DNA of 64,000 nucleotides from Pocillopora verrucosa (lineage: Eukaryota; Cnidaria; Anthozoa; Scleractinia; Pocilloporidae). The position numbers were made by a program, and so were the translations under genes. Below the pieces are notes generated by a model. It was not told where the DNA came from, did no database searches, and saw only the letters and a list, made by a program, of their open reading frames with translations. Every line of letters begins with the position of its first letter. Position 1 is the stretch's first letter. Location: assembly GCF_036669915.1 (NCBI RefSeq), contig NC_089315.1, forward strand, positions 23,007,936-23,071,935, read 5' to 3'. Shown piece after piece: positions 33,287-44,988 of the stretch.

Positions 33287-36200
33287 CTGAAACAAACATG
33301 TTTAAAAAAATAGTCCGGTTAAATCTTGTCAAGCCTCCAGCTTGTGTGTTTAATGTTATACTTTAGGCATGTTGGCGTACATTATGGCTGTATTAATGTT
33401 GTGTTCTTTGTCTGTTGGTTTGTTTGGTAGAGATCCGGCCAGGTCATCCGAGATCGTTGAATAATCACTAATTATGTCATTAGGTTGTTGTAAGAACAGA
33501 ATCGACGTATATTCTTTGTTCTTAAATTTTACCTGATGTACCTGCCGTTGCTTTCTGACCATGGAAGTGATAGTGATAGTGGAGTGATTGTGGTTCCTGT
33601 TCTGAATGAATTAAATCAAAAAAGGTTAGTTACGCGTTCATAATAACAATTAAGAAAATGTTTAAGTTATCCAGTCCCAATATTTCCAAAGCCCTGGATA
33701 TGATGACTTTGGATTTGTTGTGTGCATGAGATTTTGCTCTATCAATGAAAATATGAACACAGCGATCATCAGTATAACTGCCTCTTGAGTTGCTACCTTA
33801 TTCTGACATAAGTTTGGGATTTAGTTTCACATAAATAACAAAAACGGAATTTCATGAAAGGTAAAGACAGCGGTGCGAAACTGCGAAAGTTACCAAAAAA
33901 ATTTTGAATTTCGCTGAGGATATCAATCCTGGTCAGAAGTGGTAATTCTTCCTCAGTGTGTAAACTTACTTCCGTTTGATACTGAAGCTGAAGAAGGTGG
34001 TGATGATGGCAGGGAGGGTGGAGATGGTGCTGTGACTGGAGAAGAAGGAGGCTTTCGATAATTGTATGGAGGGGACGGAGGTAGAGGTGGAGCTGGAGAT
34101 AAGGCAGGGGGAGAGGGTGGAGCTGGAGATAAGGCAGGGGGAGAGGGTTGAGCTGGAGATAAGGCAGGGGGAGGGGGTGGAGCTGGAGATAAGGCAGGGG
34201 GAGAGGGTGGAGGGAATATTGAAGCCGGTGAGGAAGGTGTTAACGGAAGTGACGGAGGAGCAACATGACTACCGGTCCTGTTTGTTGAGGCGCCTGTGCG
34301 GAGAAAAAAAAGTATCCAAATGTATGTAGATAAGATGATATCTATGTAGAATAACAGTCAAGTAGTAGTATCAATGCTACACTTAAATGAGTCATTTTAA
34401 ACGCTCAGAAACCAAGTCGGCTGTCTTTTTTGGAAGGCTCATTTACCGTGTCGTGGGAATATCATCATGGTCCACCTTGATCATTTGCAATCCTGCTGGT
34501 AAAGGGTAGTTGCTCAGCGATTATCATCAACAGTTTATAGCTCATTTTTACCTTTTTTTGATGTCACTATGACATCTAAATAATCAGGACATCCTTCGAC
34601 CACTGCCTCTGATATATTTGGTTTTTGGTTCAATAGCAATTCCCGATTCCATTTAGGATCTTCAGCGGTGAAAGTCACGTGACTGTGAAGTTCGGGCCGG
34701 TTTATCATAAGCTTCAGCTTAAAGCCAGATCCAGTTACTAGGTATGCCTCGTGTTTAAGGGATGATAAAATTTTGAATTCAGATCCAAAATTGTTTATGA
34801 AGTTCACGGCGACACACGCCTCTGCCGACAAAAAAAAAATCAAGAGGGAGTACTAACGTAAAATAGATTTTTAAAATGATTATACAATACATTACAAACC
34901 ACTCGACTAATTTCGCTCCCCATATCGGATTTTTTCTGTTCAAACTGACTTTAAAGTGTTGACTTTGCATAAAGTTGTTAATTTAACAAAAAAAGGAACG
35001 TAAATTTATTAAAACTTTGACCCCAGGGGAAGTTTGAAGACAGCTCTCCTATGCTTGTTAGATACAGGAGACAAGAGATATCTGTAAAGCAAAACACATT
35101 GAATATATGCATTAAAAGAGTCACCTACTCTTGACATTTGCGACAGAAGGACTCCCAGATGACGTTGGAGGGCCGGGAATGGATGGTTCAAAATTTCCTG
35201 GTTGAGCTGAGGCTCCTTCCCCTTTCCTTGCTGGACATACTGGTATACACGAGGGCAAAGCAGGGGATGGTGATGCATCCGGAACTAAGTGAGGAGGATG
35301 CGGAAGAGGTTGTCCACTTATTTCTGGTTGTGCCACAGGTCCTACTACCCTCTGGCACATCCTGTATTTATTTTCATTTTGAGCGATAGGATGAAAGACA
35401 AACGTGCAGCGAACGAGGACATCAGGGTCACCATTGTAAAAGTCCAACTTTAATTCAGATGCTATATGGATCGACTTCGATTTTTTTTCGCAAATATACC
35501 AATCCTTATGCATAGATTGCAGCATCAGATTCCGAGTGTATTTCATCACAGAGAAAGCCCTGAAGGAGCTCTCTTTATCTGAAATTAAAGGGTCAAATCA
35601 ATAAAGCTGGCAAAGATCTCTGTATAGGAGCATCGTTCTTTTGTCGTGGTATAATTTGAAAAAAGTATATATACATATTTAAAAAAATGGATAATTTACA
35701 TTGGACAGTAGCTACGCAACCAAAGTAAAGAACAGAAATGAAACTGTGAACCAAAGGCATCTTCTACTGTACTCTTGCTGTTGGTTGTTCGGTTTCTAAA
35801 ACATGACGGACGGACCAGAAGTGAGGACCTTCAGCAGCGTTTTATAAATCTTTACATGTACCCATTTACAATCCAACGAAAGAAGACACACAAAGATTGT
35901 GAAATAGTACTTAAAAATGTCAAGCGAAAATTGGTTCAAGGATTGAACTTGCACTTGCCGATTTTGCAGTCCTCTGATGCAATTATAACGATTGAGTATC
36001 CCAAGAAAAGGGGGGAAATGTAATATAGAACGTAACAAGCAAGCATTTGAAATTAATCCTTACCAAAGAGTTCCGATCCGTCCCTTTTTTGAAGAATGAA
36101 ATGGTAGTTTCTTTGCTTGATGTAATGTCCTGGTAAACAGAGTGACTCAAATGAAACTGTGCCGTCACTGTCCTTAACTTTCTTGAAAAGGCCTGGAATA

Positions 36201-39200
36201 TGAGCTCTGAAAACTTGGCAGAAGTGATCCAGCGCAACATCACTGTTTTTGGCACGCCAGCAGAAGTTAAGTGTACTGTTCTCTTGGGCATATGGAATGT
36301 CATATGAATGAATAGTGTATAGTCCTTTGTCCACAACTAAGGAGAGTGGAACGAATAAAATTTCTTTTAATTTGACAGACATCTGTTGTCAGGATTTATA
36401 CAATTAAAGATTAATAGTCTAATTTCAGGCAACTGACAAACTCCAGGTCTCATAGTTGTGCAGCGTCTGAGATTGACTGTTCTATGCGCTCAAGAAAATT
36501 TTCCCTAGTTGATAACAATCTACTAAGTATTCAGAACTTGCACCGCTGCATAATTAAATCAAGCTTAGTAAGTCCCCAGATACTTTCATTGCAGAAAAAT
36601 CGCTCTGGGACTTCGGAATTCTGTTAGACTAGATATTTTATTTCCATACGCTGATAAATATTTACAGGTTTGAAACCACTAGCATTAAAGTTTAAAGTTT
36701 TCGTCTGAAAAGAATCTTGTCCCTATTTTGTGTTCGGAATTCATCTTTTTCAATTGGACGAATTACTTTGTGAAACTTTGATGTTTTTCAGTGAGATATG
36801 AGGGGAATTTTTCACTTACGTTTGCTTGCGCCTCCAACCCTCCAAACTAAATGTCGGGCAATTGTTTGTGGATCCTCTCCCGGTTTTGGAATATACGTGA
36901 CCTCACGTTGTGAAGAGTAGGAAAATTCTCCAGGAGTCCCACCGACAGCACCCCCACCTGCGATTCCTGCAGCGCTAGAGCCTCCAGTAGCCATCCCAGA
37001 AGATGATCCAGCCACTGCAGCTCCTCCTCCTCCTATAGACACACCTCCGCCAGCACTAGCACCACCACCTATGCTTGTACCTGTTCCTCCTGCCGCGCTG
37101 TTGGCACCCCCTACACTCGAAGCCCCACTTGATCCAGCGCCAATAATTCCTCCGCTACTCCCTCCTGCTATTCCGCCACCGCCTCCTCCTCCTCCGCCTC
37201 CGCCTCCGCCTCCGCCTCCTCCTCCTGTACCACCACCTCCCCCTCCTCCTCCTGCACCTCCAGCTGCACCGGCGGTTCCGGCTGATCCAGCCGTTCCAGC
37301 TGATCCAGCCGTTCCAGCTGATCCAGCCGTTCCAGCTGCTCCAGCTGTTGCAGAAGCACCGGCAGTTCCCGCTCCCCCTGCTCCACCGACCCCCGCAGCA
37401 ACGGCAGCTCCGGCAGCACCGGTTCCAGCCCCTCCTATTCCAGGGCCAGTAATATCGACTTCACTTCCGCTTTTGAGAGTGATCTTAAACTTATGAAGTT
37501 CATCACCGTGAAGGGAGTTCATTGCATTTTCTAAAGTCCTTGTCATCGTGTTCGCAGCAGCTTTTTCCCCTGCACTGGCTCCTGCTGATGCTCCAGCCCT
37601 CATTCCTGCCATTGCACCAGCCTTTGCTCCAGCTTTTGCTCCACTTTTCATAGCCCACTTTGCTCCGAATGACGAACCAGCCTTAGCACCAGCTATTGCT
37701 GCTGCTCTGATCAATGTTGCCTGATACGTAGAGTTGTACTCTGGAGAACGTACATTATACGATAAAAATGTACAGTTAATTTTAATTTATGGAATAATAG
37801 TGCAGATATTTCGTTTAATACATTGTGAGAATAACTGAGATTATGTGTGGGGGTGGGGGCTTTTGTAATTGAGTGGGCGAATTTACGAATACAAAGTTAA
37901 GCAAGAAAAAAAAATGAAAGAAATTTTCAAATTGAAGAGCACTGAGCTACTGACCCGAAGATGGGTGGTATATCGTCCACAGGAATTGAGAGGGAATCAC
38001 TTTATAAAACTTTCCATCTGGTGTCTGTAAAGCAACTTCTAAGTGGTCCCATTGATGGTCATCTTTCATGATTGCCTCCATGTAGTAGTACACGCCTTTT
38101 TTTAGGTAAACTGGGAGTGACTTTTGGTTTGTAAACCTGTAACGGTTTTAATATTTATAGCTTATTTAGCTGAGGGCTTTTGCGTGTTGGTCATTTACAA
38201 GTCTAAAACCGAAGCTAAATACAACTTTAATCACCTTTGATATGTTTTAACGTAGTCCTGGAGAACTGGATTGAGTTCAAAAATTACAAATTTCTTCATT
38301 TTCAAAATATATGTTTTTTTAAAAAGAATTCCATTGCACAATTGACTATTTCTCTTGAGTACTTAAAAGAAAGGCTACTCATACTTGAACAGGGTGAACA
38401 TCAGATCGAATGATGTTGGCTCTTTCTGTTTCCTTTCCTTTCCATGGACTATTAAGGTTTCGCCTGCCCTTATAGAATCTTGGTGAAAGTCATATTGAGG
38501 GGCGATGTAGCGAAAATAAATTTTCCCCATTCAACGTATACGCCAATCTAAGATCATTTTTAATTTCACTTTCACCCTCCGCCTCTCCGGTGGAAAATTA
38601 ATCCCAAATTAAACCATAATTTGTTGAAAGTGTACCTGTCATATTCGTAGTGGTTTGTAGGAAATCCTCCATCTACTCCAGTGATCATTGTTTTACCTTT
38701 TGGGTTGGCATTTGTGCTTATGTACAGTTCACTTCCTGCATTAGAAGCTGTATTTCAAAGAAAAGGAGTGCGAAATTGTATCGTAGTTATGTACTATTAA
38801 GTAAAAGAAAACCACAAAAATTGCTTTTGCGTTTTGCCTTTTTTCATTTCAACATCTGTACTAGTTAGAAGTCTTCCCCTTCCGTAGCCAATATCTGAAC
38901 GTTTTTTGCCAATCTTCTCGAACACTAATCGGGTTTTTCGAAGATATGATGATTTTCAAATATTTTTTGTTCATGTGCGATTAGTCAAAACTATCACGTG
39001 ACCGATTATTCATATTCCACACCTAAAAGTGCGAAATATCAGAGAATGCACCCCTGAAGATTTTCCCTAATTTTCAAACCTTACATCCAATACGAAAAGT
39101 ATTCGAGTGATTTCTAGTTTGAGATAAAATAAGATGAGAGAGCATTTTGTTGGTTCATAAAGTCGTACCAGAGAACAAAGGTGAACATCATACGCAGTAA

Positions 39201-41186
39201 ACAATAAGCTGTTCGTAAACATTTTTCCCGCATATTGCAAACTTATCTCAAATAAATAATAAACACAATCGCTCTCACTTGGTGCGAAAATAAGCTCGCA
39301 TATTTGTCCTTGGACATTATCTGTTCCTCAAAGCTCACAGTTTTCCTCGAGCTTGACTCTAGCAAAACTGTTCGCATCTGGAAACAGGTAGTGTACGCGG
39401 ACAGTTATGCGTGCATATTTTCACACCAGATGGAGGCTATTGTTTATCTATGATGATCCTGCAGCCAATAATGTGGTAATGATGAACAGTATATGTTTAA
39501 TGTTCAACAATGCCTGACCCTGAGTTTTACTTGATCTTGTAAGAACTAATTAGGTGAAGTTTCATTATTATGTCAGGATCATCAGGTGATCCTTTGCTCC
39601 CTTTGGTCGTTCTTTTACTACATATTAAGGAAAGCAGGATTCTTACAAATGAAAAAATAATGGTTTCCAGTCTGAAGAGGGACAAAGTAGGTTCTTAATC
39701 GCGAACCAAAGAAGTCCCCCCAGTTTGTTGGCTGCTCAAATGTTGGTAAACATGTTGCAAAACTTGGCAGGTTCGGAAATCGCGGATCCGCCAGCAGAAA
39801 TTTAATGCGCTTGTAATCTATCCTGTCCCACCTTTCCACGTACACGCCACGGGTCACTAAATGAAGGCAAACAAATTGATTCAATATCAGTAGGATTAAT
39901 CATTTTTTTGCAGCAGGTCGAACGTATATTGCTGGAAATGATTACCGCAAGAGTTTTACCCACGACCGAACATTTTTAGCCCCAGAGGTGAATATCGTTT
40001 GAAATCCCCCTCATAATTTCAGTGCATTACAAAGCCAAAACGTGATGGAAATACACAAAATTTTACTGTAGAAGCGTATTATTTTCTAATACCTTTAGCT
40101 TTTGTAACCTGTTAACAAGAAAATGTATGAAAGTTATAGAGGAAATTACAAATCGAGTCTTGAAAATTGAAAACTAGTGTGGGTTATGTAACTATAGAAA
40201 ACTTACAGTTACATGGCGGTTCAACTTTACCAAACGTCCTTTTTTGACGAACAACACCTTGCTCTTTGTCTTCTGCAATGAGGGAAAACTATGCGCAAGT
40301 TAAATGAGTTGTATCAACATCTGCTTTTTATTAGAAGAATCGAGATTATTTAAAGTTGTAATTCTCTCTCTTAATACCCAATGACTAACTCCCATATCTA
40401 GTTCAATGCAGATGTAGAACAGTCAAAGTCACTTATTGAGCCGAAACCAAAACCAGTTCCACAATTCATTGGGATTTTCAATTTCATCGATATTCGGCTG
40501 AACTTACGTTAGTTTACGCTTTTCATTTTTCACAACAAATAAATTTCCCGGGGGTATGATAACAGTACAGGCCCAAATCATAATACTGTTGAACTTGACA
40601 TGTAAGAACCTTTGATTTTTCAGTTACACGGATGTCTGTCAAGCGATAAAGCTGAGCACATTCTTCAAAAGGATTACGAGTGAAAGTAAACGTCTCTATG
40701 TATTGTGTGTAACATATGGTTGTTTATCTGATTGATCAGTAAACCTAGAGGGCAGATATTTGTTGACAACAGTCACGGATATCATCAAAAGTCACGATAC
40801 ATTGGGTGTTAACAAATAAAAGCAAACACAAATTGTCACATTTAAAGGGGATCAAGTCACATTTAGGCATATGTCAGTACCAGATAAGCCTCACAGTATT
40901 CAAATTTATTGTATGCAGCAAAAGGAATTTTACAGAAGAAGACAGAAGTATTAAAATTATTTCCTATTGACACCGACAGAAAGCTTTCGAACCAAGTCCA
41001 GACTGCAGGTTATATGGATTTTAGGTGAATTGTCACTAGTGAATCGGTGCTGCAAGTTTTCATTTAGCAAAAAGAGCTTAGCTTACCTTTCCCGTCACGG
41101 TTCTTGATGTCAATGCCTTTGCTTTGAGAAGCTGATAGTAGAACAAAACCGCATATCAGAGGGAAAATTGTGGCTGATGGCCACAT
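33159..41186 (-). CDS. Gene A: secreted PA14 / silk-like / AbfB-like / Cys-module protein
   Basis: Inferred 12-exon gene, 1034 residues: 41186-41087, 40272-40207, 39856-39647, 38747-38636, 38136-37955, 37740-36820, 36336-36064, 35578-35129, 34821-34552, 34293-33970, 33601-33533, 33286-33159. All introns are GT-AG and all phases close. Order: signal peptide; propeptide with RQKR (34-55); PA14-like domain (56-223); GAKAGA repeats with Gly/Ala silk-like tract (224-530); AbfB-like trefoil (531-690); Pro-rich linker with CIPVCP; conserved family domain (772-861); Pro-rich region (862-969); His-rich mini-exon (970-992); and Cys module CPNMCSQSAECHPTCPSHCC with an acidic tail (993-1034). PA14 and AbfB domains usually bind carbohydrate, the silk-like tract suggests elasticity, and the Cys module suggests disulfide crosslinking. 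A nematocyst or other extracellular structural role is inferred, not shown. Confidence 0.85.
33533..33601 (-). CDS. Gene A exon 11: His-rich mini-exon
   Basis: Encodes QEPQSLHYHYHFHGQKATAG and a few more. Donor CAG|GTAAAA is preferred over an upstream GTACAT; both keep phase 1. Confidence 0.75.
33970..34293 (-). CDS. Gene A exon 10: Pro-rich exon with 30-nt repeats
   Basis: About 108 residues built on PPALSPAPPSPP repeats. The DNA at 34080-34215 has four to five copies of a 30-bp unit containing GTGGAGCTGGAGATAAGGCA. Starts GASTNRTGS. Confidence 0.8.
34552..34821 (-). CDS. Gene A exon 9: conserved family domain
   Basis: Starts EACVAVNFINNFGSEFKILS; includes SLKHEAYLVTGSGFKLKL, RPELHSHVTFTAEDP and VVEGCPDYLDVIVTS. 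270 nt as in gene B. Fold not recognised. Confidence 0.85.
35129..35578 (-). CDS. Gene A exon 8: trefoil end and Pro-rich linker
   Basis: DKESSFRAFSVMKYTRNLML, SMHKDWYICEKK, LDFYNGDPDVLVRCTFVFHP, NENKYRMCQRVVGP, then a Pro-rich tail with SCIPVCP. Confidence 0.85.
36064..36336 (-). CDS. Gene A exon 7: AbfB-like trefoil lobes
   Basis: GLYTIHSYDIPYAQENSTLN, FCQVFRAHIPGLF, VSFESLCLPGHYIKQRNYHF, LQKRDGSELFG. The final motif is the AbfB pattern; four cysteines are conserved across paralogues. Confidence 0.9.
36820..37740 (-). CDS. Gene A exon 6: silk-like GAKAGA and Gly-rich exon
   Basis: 307 residues: YNSTYQATLIRAAAIAGAKA and GAKAGAKAGAMAGMRAGASA repeats; KFKITLKSGSEVDITGPG; a long Gly/Ala tract with an 18-nt repeat (GCTGGAACGGCTGGATCA on the minus strand, 37282-37345) and a run of about 17 Gly; then YIPKPGEDPQTIARHLVW and GGASKRK. 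Confidence 0.85.
37955..38136 (-). CDS. Gene A exon 5: PA14-like domain, third part
   Basis: NQKSLPVYLKKGVYYYMEAI, DDHQWDHLEVALQTPDG, IPSQFLW. 182 nt. Confidence 0.9.
38636..38747 (-). CDS. Gene A exon 4: PA14-like domain, second part
   Basis: NAGSELYISTNANPKGKTMI, then GGFPTNHYEYDR. 112 nt. Confidence 0.85.
39647..39856 (-). CDS. Gene A exon 3: PA14-like domain, first part
   Basis: GVYVERWDRIDYKRIKFLLA, then NWGDFFGSRLRTYFVPLQTG and NHYFF. 210 nt. Confidence 0.9.
40207..40272 (-). CDS. Gene A exon 2: propeptide with RQKR
   Basis: EDKEQGVVRQKRTFGKVEPP then CN. Furin-like site RQKR. Confidence 0.85.
41087..41186 (-). CDS. Gene A exon 1: signal peptide
   Basis: MWPSATIFPLICGFVLLSAS, then QSKGIDIKNRDGK. 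100 nt, phase 1, donor GTAAGC. Confidence 0.85.
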
Positions 41187-41246
41187 TTCCGACGATTTTT
41201 AACGGTGGCGAAAAAAACCCAGGAGGGCAGAAACAAGGTCACTGTT

Positions 41247-41265
41247 GTTTTTAAATATTGATACT
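41247..41265 (-). promoter_or_regulatory. Gene A TATA-like core promoter
   Basis: On the minus strand GTATCAATATTTAAAAACA lies about 65 bases upstream of the ATG and matches the gene B element ATCAATATTTATAAAA. Confidence 0.5.
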
Positions 41266-43425
41266 GGATTTTTCTTTGTTGATTGCCCTGAAAACAAACA
41301 AAAGAACACCTGCAACCTGATATCCAAGAAGCATGACATATTTAGCAATCATTTTTAAACAATCATCGCCGCTCCTACTAAAACGATCAAATTAGACACT
41401 CGAATGGAACATATGGTCAGTTTGTATTTGATCCATGACAAAAACACAAATAACTGGATTTAAGCGATGTCACGTGGAGTACACAAAAGAAATTTCGGAA
41501 GAGAAGGTACTTGTAAAGAATGCGAGGTTTAACACGAATGGCGTGAAATTCAATTTAAAGAGAAACTATTACGAATTATGTCAATATCACAGTTAAGGAA
41601 AAATACCTCGGGGAAAACTTCAATACATTAATGCTCCTATTCGAACAACACTGTCAGTTATGACACTAAATGATTTAAATATGGGGAAATTCAATGCACT
41701 CTTTGCGAGGATATTTGTGAGAGAAACCCATAAGCCACCGGAAAGAGAAGTTATTGAGAAGTCAAACACAAAAGGTGTGGATTTTGTGATCAAGAGAAAA
41801 TGCAACAATTATGTCAACATTGCTCAAGAATTTGGCATGAAGGAAGTCTAAATATGACGTCAAAATAGGACCAAATCATAGTTTAGTTGACATAAGGTGT
41901 TCTAAAGCATTGATCACTACTTCGCTGACGAACCCAATTTTTTCCTTTTTAATCTTTCCTTTTTTTACATTGAATTTTAGAGGATGCGTCAGATTGAGAA
42001 CCTTGCTCAAGAAGTTCTCATGAAATTGAGCACTCGCTTTTGATGCGGCGATACTAGTCAATAGACGATCTGCGGTGCGTCATTTTATCAAAATGGAAGT
42101 TAGGCATTGGTAGTCTACGAGACTTAAAACCCGTGAGTTTATCATTGGTATGATGACCTTCCAACTGGAGAAGTCAAGTGAGAAACGTCATACTGTAAGT
42201 AAGGTAAACACTGAGCTTATATTCTGAATAAAAGAAACTTAGAAAATTCACGATTACGGTCTTCATCAAAAATTTCATGCTATCTGTTACACCAAACTAG
42301 AACCATAAATTTTACAGGTAGTTGTAGTCTCAGTGCAGTGCCCCCTTGATTGGGATATCCACCGGATTTGCGTGTCATGGGCGGCCTCACGCGTGTATGC
42401 CAGCGCGCGTATTGCGGTTGTCATAGGCTAGACTGAAAATCCATCCTTCTATGTCTAAAATGCCTGTAAAAAAAATGTGGTTTACATATGGTCAAAAAGT
42501 ATCAAAGTCTAACTGACAAAAGTTTGATTTGATTATGGTCCTTAATGCGGTTTGAGATGCAGATGCTCCTCGGTCCAAGGTTGGTATTTGAAAAAGTCAC
42601 TTGTATATGCATTATAGTTTAACTTTCTCCACCGAAGTGATACGCTTTGTACCGAGAGGTCTTTAAAGCTTCATTCTAGCTAACCTACCAATGGCTCTCT
42701 TAAAATTCATTCAATAGCCCGGCTAAACGATGAGACGATTTCGTTCAACATCATATCGAAAGGGCATGTTTGACCTATAAGCTTGTTTGCTTTTAATTAA
42801 CCTCCACCCAGTTGACCTCGATCAAAAATTCGTATGGTACAGTCTCCTACACGATAATAAGTTTGATCGTGTGACCGTCGCATGTTATAGGCGTGGCATG
42901 ACGAGCTTTGTGCCGCTTAATCATTTTATGCAGATGAGCTTATGCGAGCTTCAACTTCGGATAAGCTCATTTTCATAGTAGCCAGATATTTCTGATTCAC
43001 ACAGGCGGCCTCCAAAGGCGTGAACACAGATGCGTCTTTTTTCCGGAGGCGTCAATCAACTGTGCTCTTATTTATTAAACCGAATGCGAAAAATCTCACA
43101 AAAGCATTTTCAGAGGATTTCCGCTGAATATCTCCTTTACGTTTTCAAACATACCGTTCGTTCCCAAATGAAACGTTCTATAGAGAAACATTTTCATAAT
43201 CAATTATCAAACAGTATTATAGAAGGAAATACTTTAACTGCTCTATTAAGCTTTGATAGATATTTGTATTCCTTTGTTATAAGTACGGCAAAATGTCATT
43301 GCGTTATTACTTTGGGAAAGTATTTCACTTGTGAACCACTAAATAGGGAATCCCCTTTAAAAAATTTGTTATTATTACCTTTACATGCCCAACCACATAT
43401 TCGGCATGAAGGTGTTTAGTTTTTC
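41266..43425. other. No gene seen upstream of gene A
   Basis: AT-rich sequence with several short ORFs (for example 41660-41851 +, 43030-43419 +). None has a recognisable domain or exon partner. It probably includes gene A upstream regulatory sequence. Confidence 0.45.
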
Positions 43426-43525
43426 TCGTGCTCGATTTGTTTTTCCTCGCGCTCGATTTTTTTTTCTCGCGTTCGATTTTTTTATCGCGACTTTCTTCTT
43501 GACTTTTTCAATTGTTGATCACACA
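43426..43525. repeat. Left inverted-repeat arm of 43.4-48.4 kb island
   Basis: Repeats of CGCGCTCGATTTTTTTT followed by GACTTTTTCAATTGTTGATC. The whole is the reverse complement of the type of sequence at 47738-48355 (TGATCAGCGGTTGAAAAGTC, then CGAGCGCGACAAAAAA repeats). Confidence 0.7.
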
Positions 43526-43799
43526 CATCACAGGATCATTCCTGCTCGAGGGAAATCATGGCCAACTTAATCTGCTGCTCGACGGATCCCGACAAGAATT
43601 CTACCGAAACTGTAAGCTCAGAATTCCTGTCGTTTAAGCAATTTATGAACTGCTTATAAATATGTAATATTTGTTTGTCACAGGCTTTGATCTATATAAT
43701 CCTGATCTGAAACCTCATCTTTAAATCCGAACTTAACGATTTGCTTGCCCGTGCGAACTTCATTTTCTTGTCAACTTGCCGTATTAAGTGTGTAAATAT

Positions 43800-44060
43800 T
43801 TAACTGAGGGGGGCATTGGGATTTTCGGTTTTGCGGTTTTGGCTATTTTTTAGATCGGTTTTTCGGTTTTTGTGCCAAAAAACGTCGGTTTTTCGATTTT
43901 GGTATTCATTGTGGTTTGCCGATTTTCCGTTTTGTAGCATTTGGTTTTCGGTTTTCGCAAAAAATTCTAACGGGTTTTCGGATTTGATATCCGATGCGGT
44001 TTCCGGCTTTTCTTATTTGACCTATTTGGGTTCCGGTTTCTCTTCAATCTTTTAAATGAA
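43800..44060. repeat. TTTTCGGTTTT low-complexity tract
   Basis: Many imperfect copies of TTTTCGGTTTT and related strings over about 250 bases. No coding signal. Confidence 0.65.
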
Positions 44061-44988
44061 AAAGGATACTGGTTTCCTAAAATAACTGGAGAGTTAACTT
44101 TTTTTAATCATACTAAATTTAACTGATTTCCTGTAAAGTAGCTTTACTGAGTGGAATGATGGATCTAATGTAGAAGGATGTACAATTACACATTCATTTC
44201 CTTTATGTTTTAGATGGATGTTTCTGCTGTTCTATCTGCTATCTGAAGGGTATCTTGAGCAGTTAGGACTTTCTAAGGCAGAAAATAGATTGAAGCTAAT
44301 CCCCTTTTGCAAAACCGGAAAAATCACAAGAGAAGAAAAAGGTATTACTTGAACCCTTCCTCTCAAGAAAAAAAATGAAAAAGTCGTCACAAAAAACCAA
44401 GCAGCGCAAAACAAGTCAAGAGAAGAAAGAGTAAATCAAAAGTAAGAAAGTGTATCTTGGCTGGAAGCACTTTTTTCAGTAGCCATACTACTGGACAGCC
44501 ATCCCCAACCACAGGCACATGTATGGACAGTTCTATCCAACCACAGGTATCATGTATCGGGTATTTTTTAAATTTATAGACACCATGCAATCAAAATAGA
44601 CAGTATGCACTCAACTGACAACTCAATTTTGATGTTCTTAGATTTGTATTGTAAAAGAGATTTGCATGATATTAGCATCACCTATGAGAGTATTTTTGGG
44701 GTGCGTTTGAAAATAATTCCGCTTGAAATCAAGAATACAAATGAGAGAAGAGATTTATGTAAAATAATTGTTTCTGCTCTGCCTATTCCTAGAAGACACG
44801 CATTGAAATCTGTCAATAACAGTCACAATGTACTAATGTGTACTGACATCTCATCTAGAGTGCTCCTTGGTGCTTCATACCACAGAGACTAGGTTAAGCT
44901 CCAGCAGCATGGGTCTCCTTGGCCCGTGTGCACCTTCACCTTTGTTATTAATTAATAATTATTTATGTCATGCTTTCTTATTGTGTAG

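Noticed and set aside
37071..37496. Pro/Ala-rich plus-strand ORF opposite gene A exon 6
   Set aside because: It is the antisense shadow of the Gly-rich coding tract.
44605..44892. 95-residue plus-strand ORF just upstream of the HECT-like pseudogene
   Set aside because: It could be an upstream part of the same decayed gene, but I see no recognisable motif to support that.
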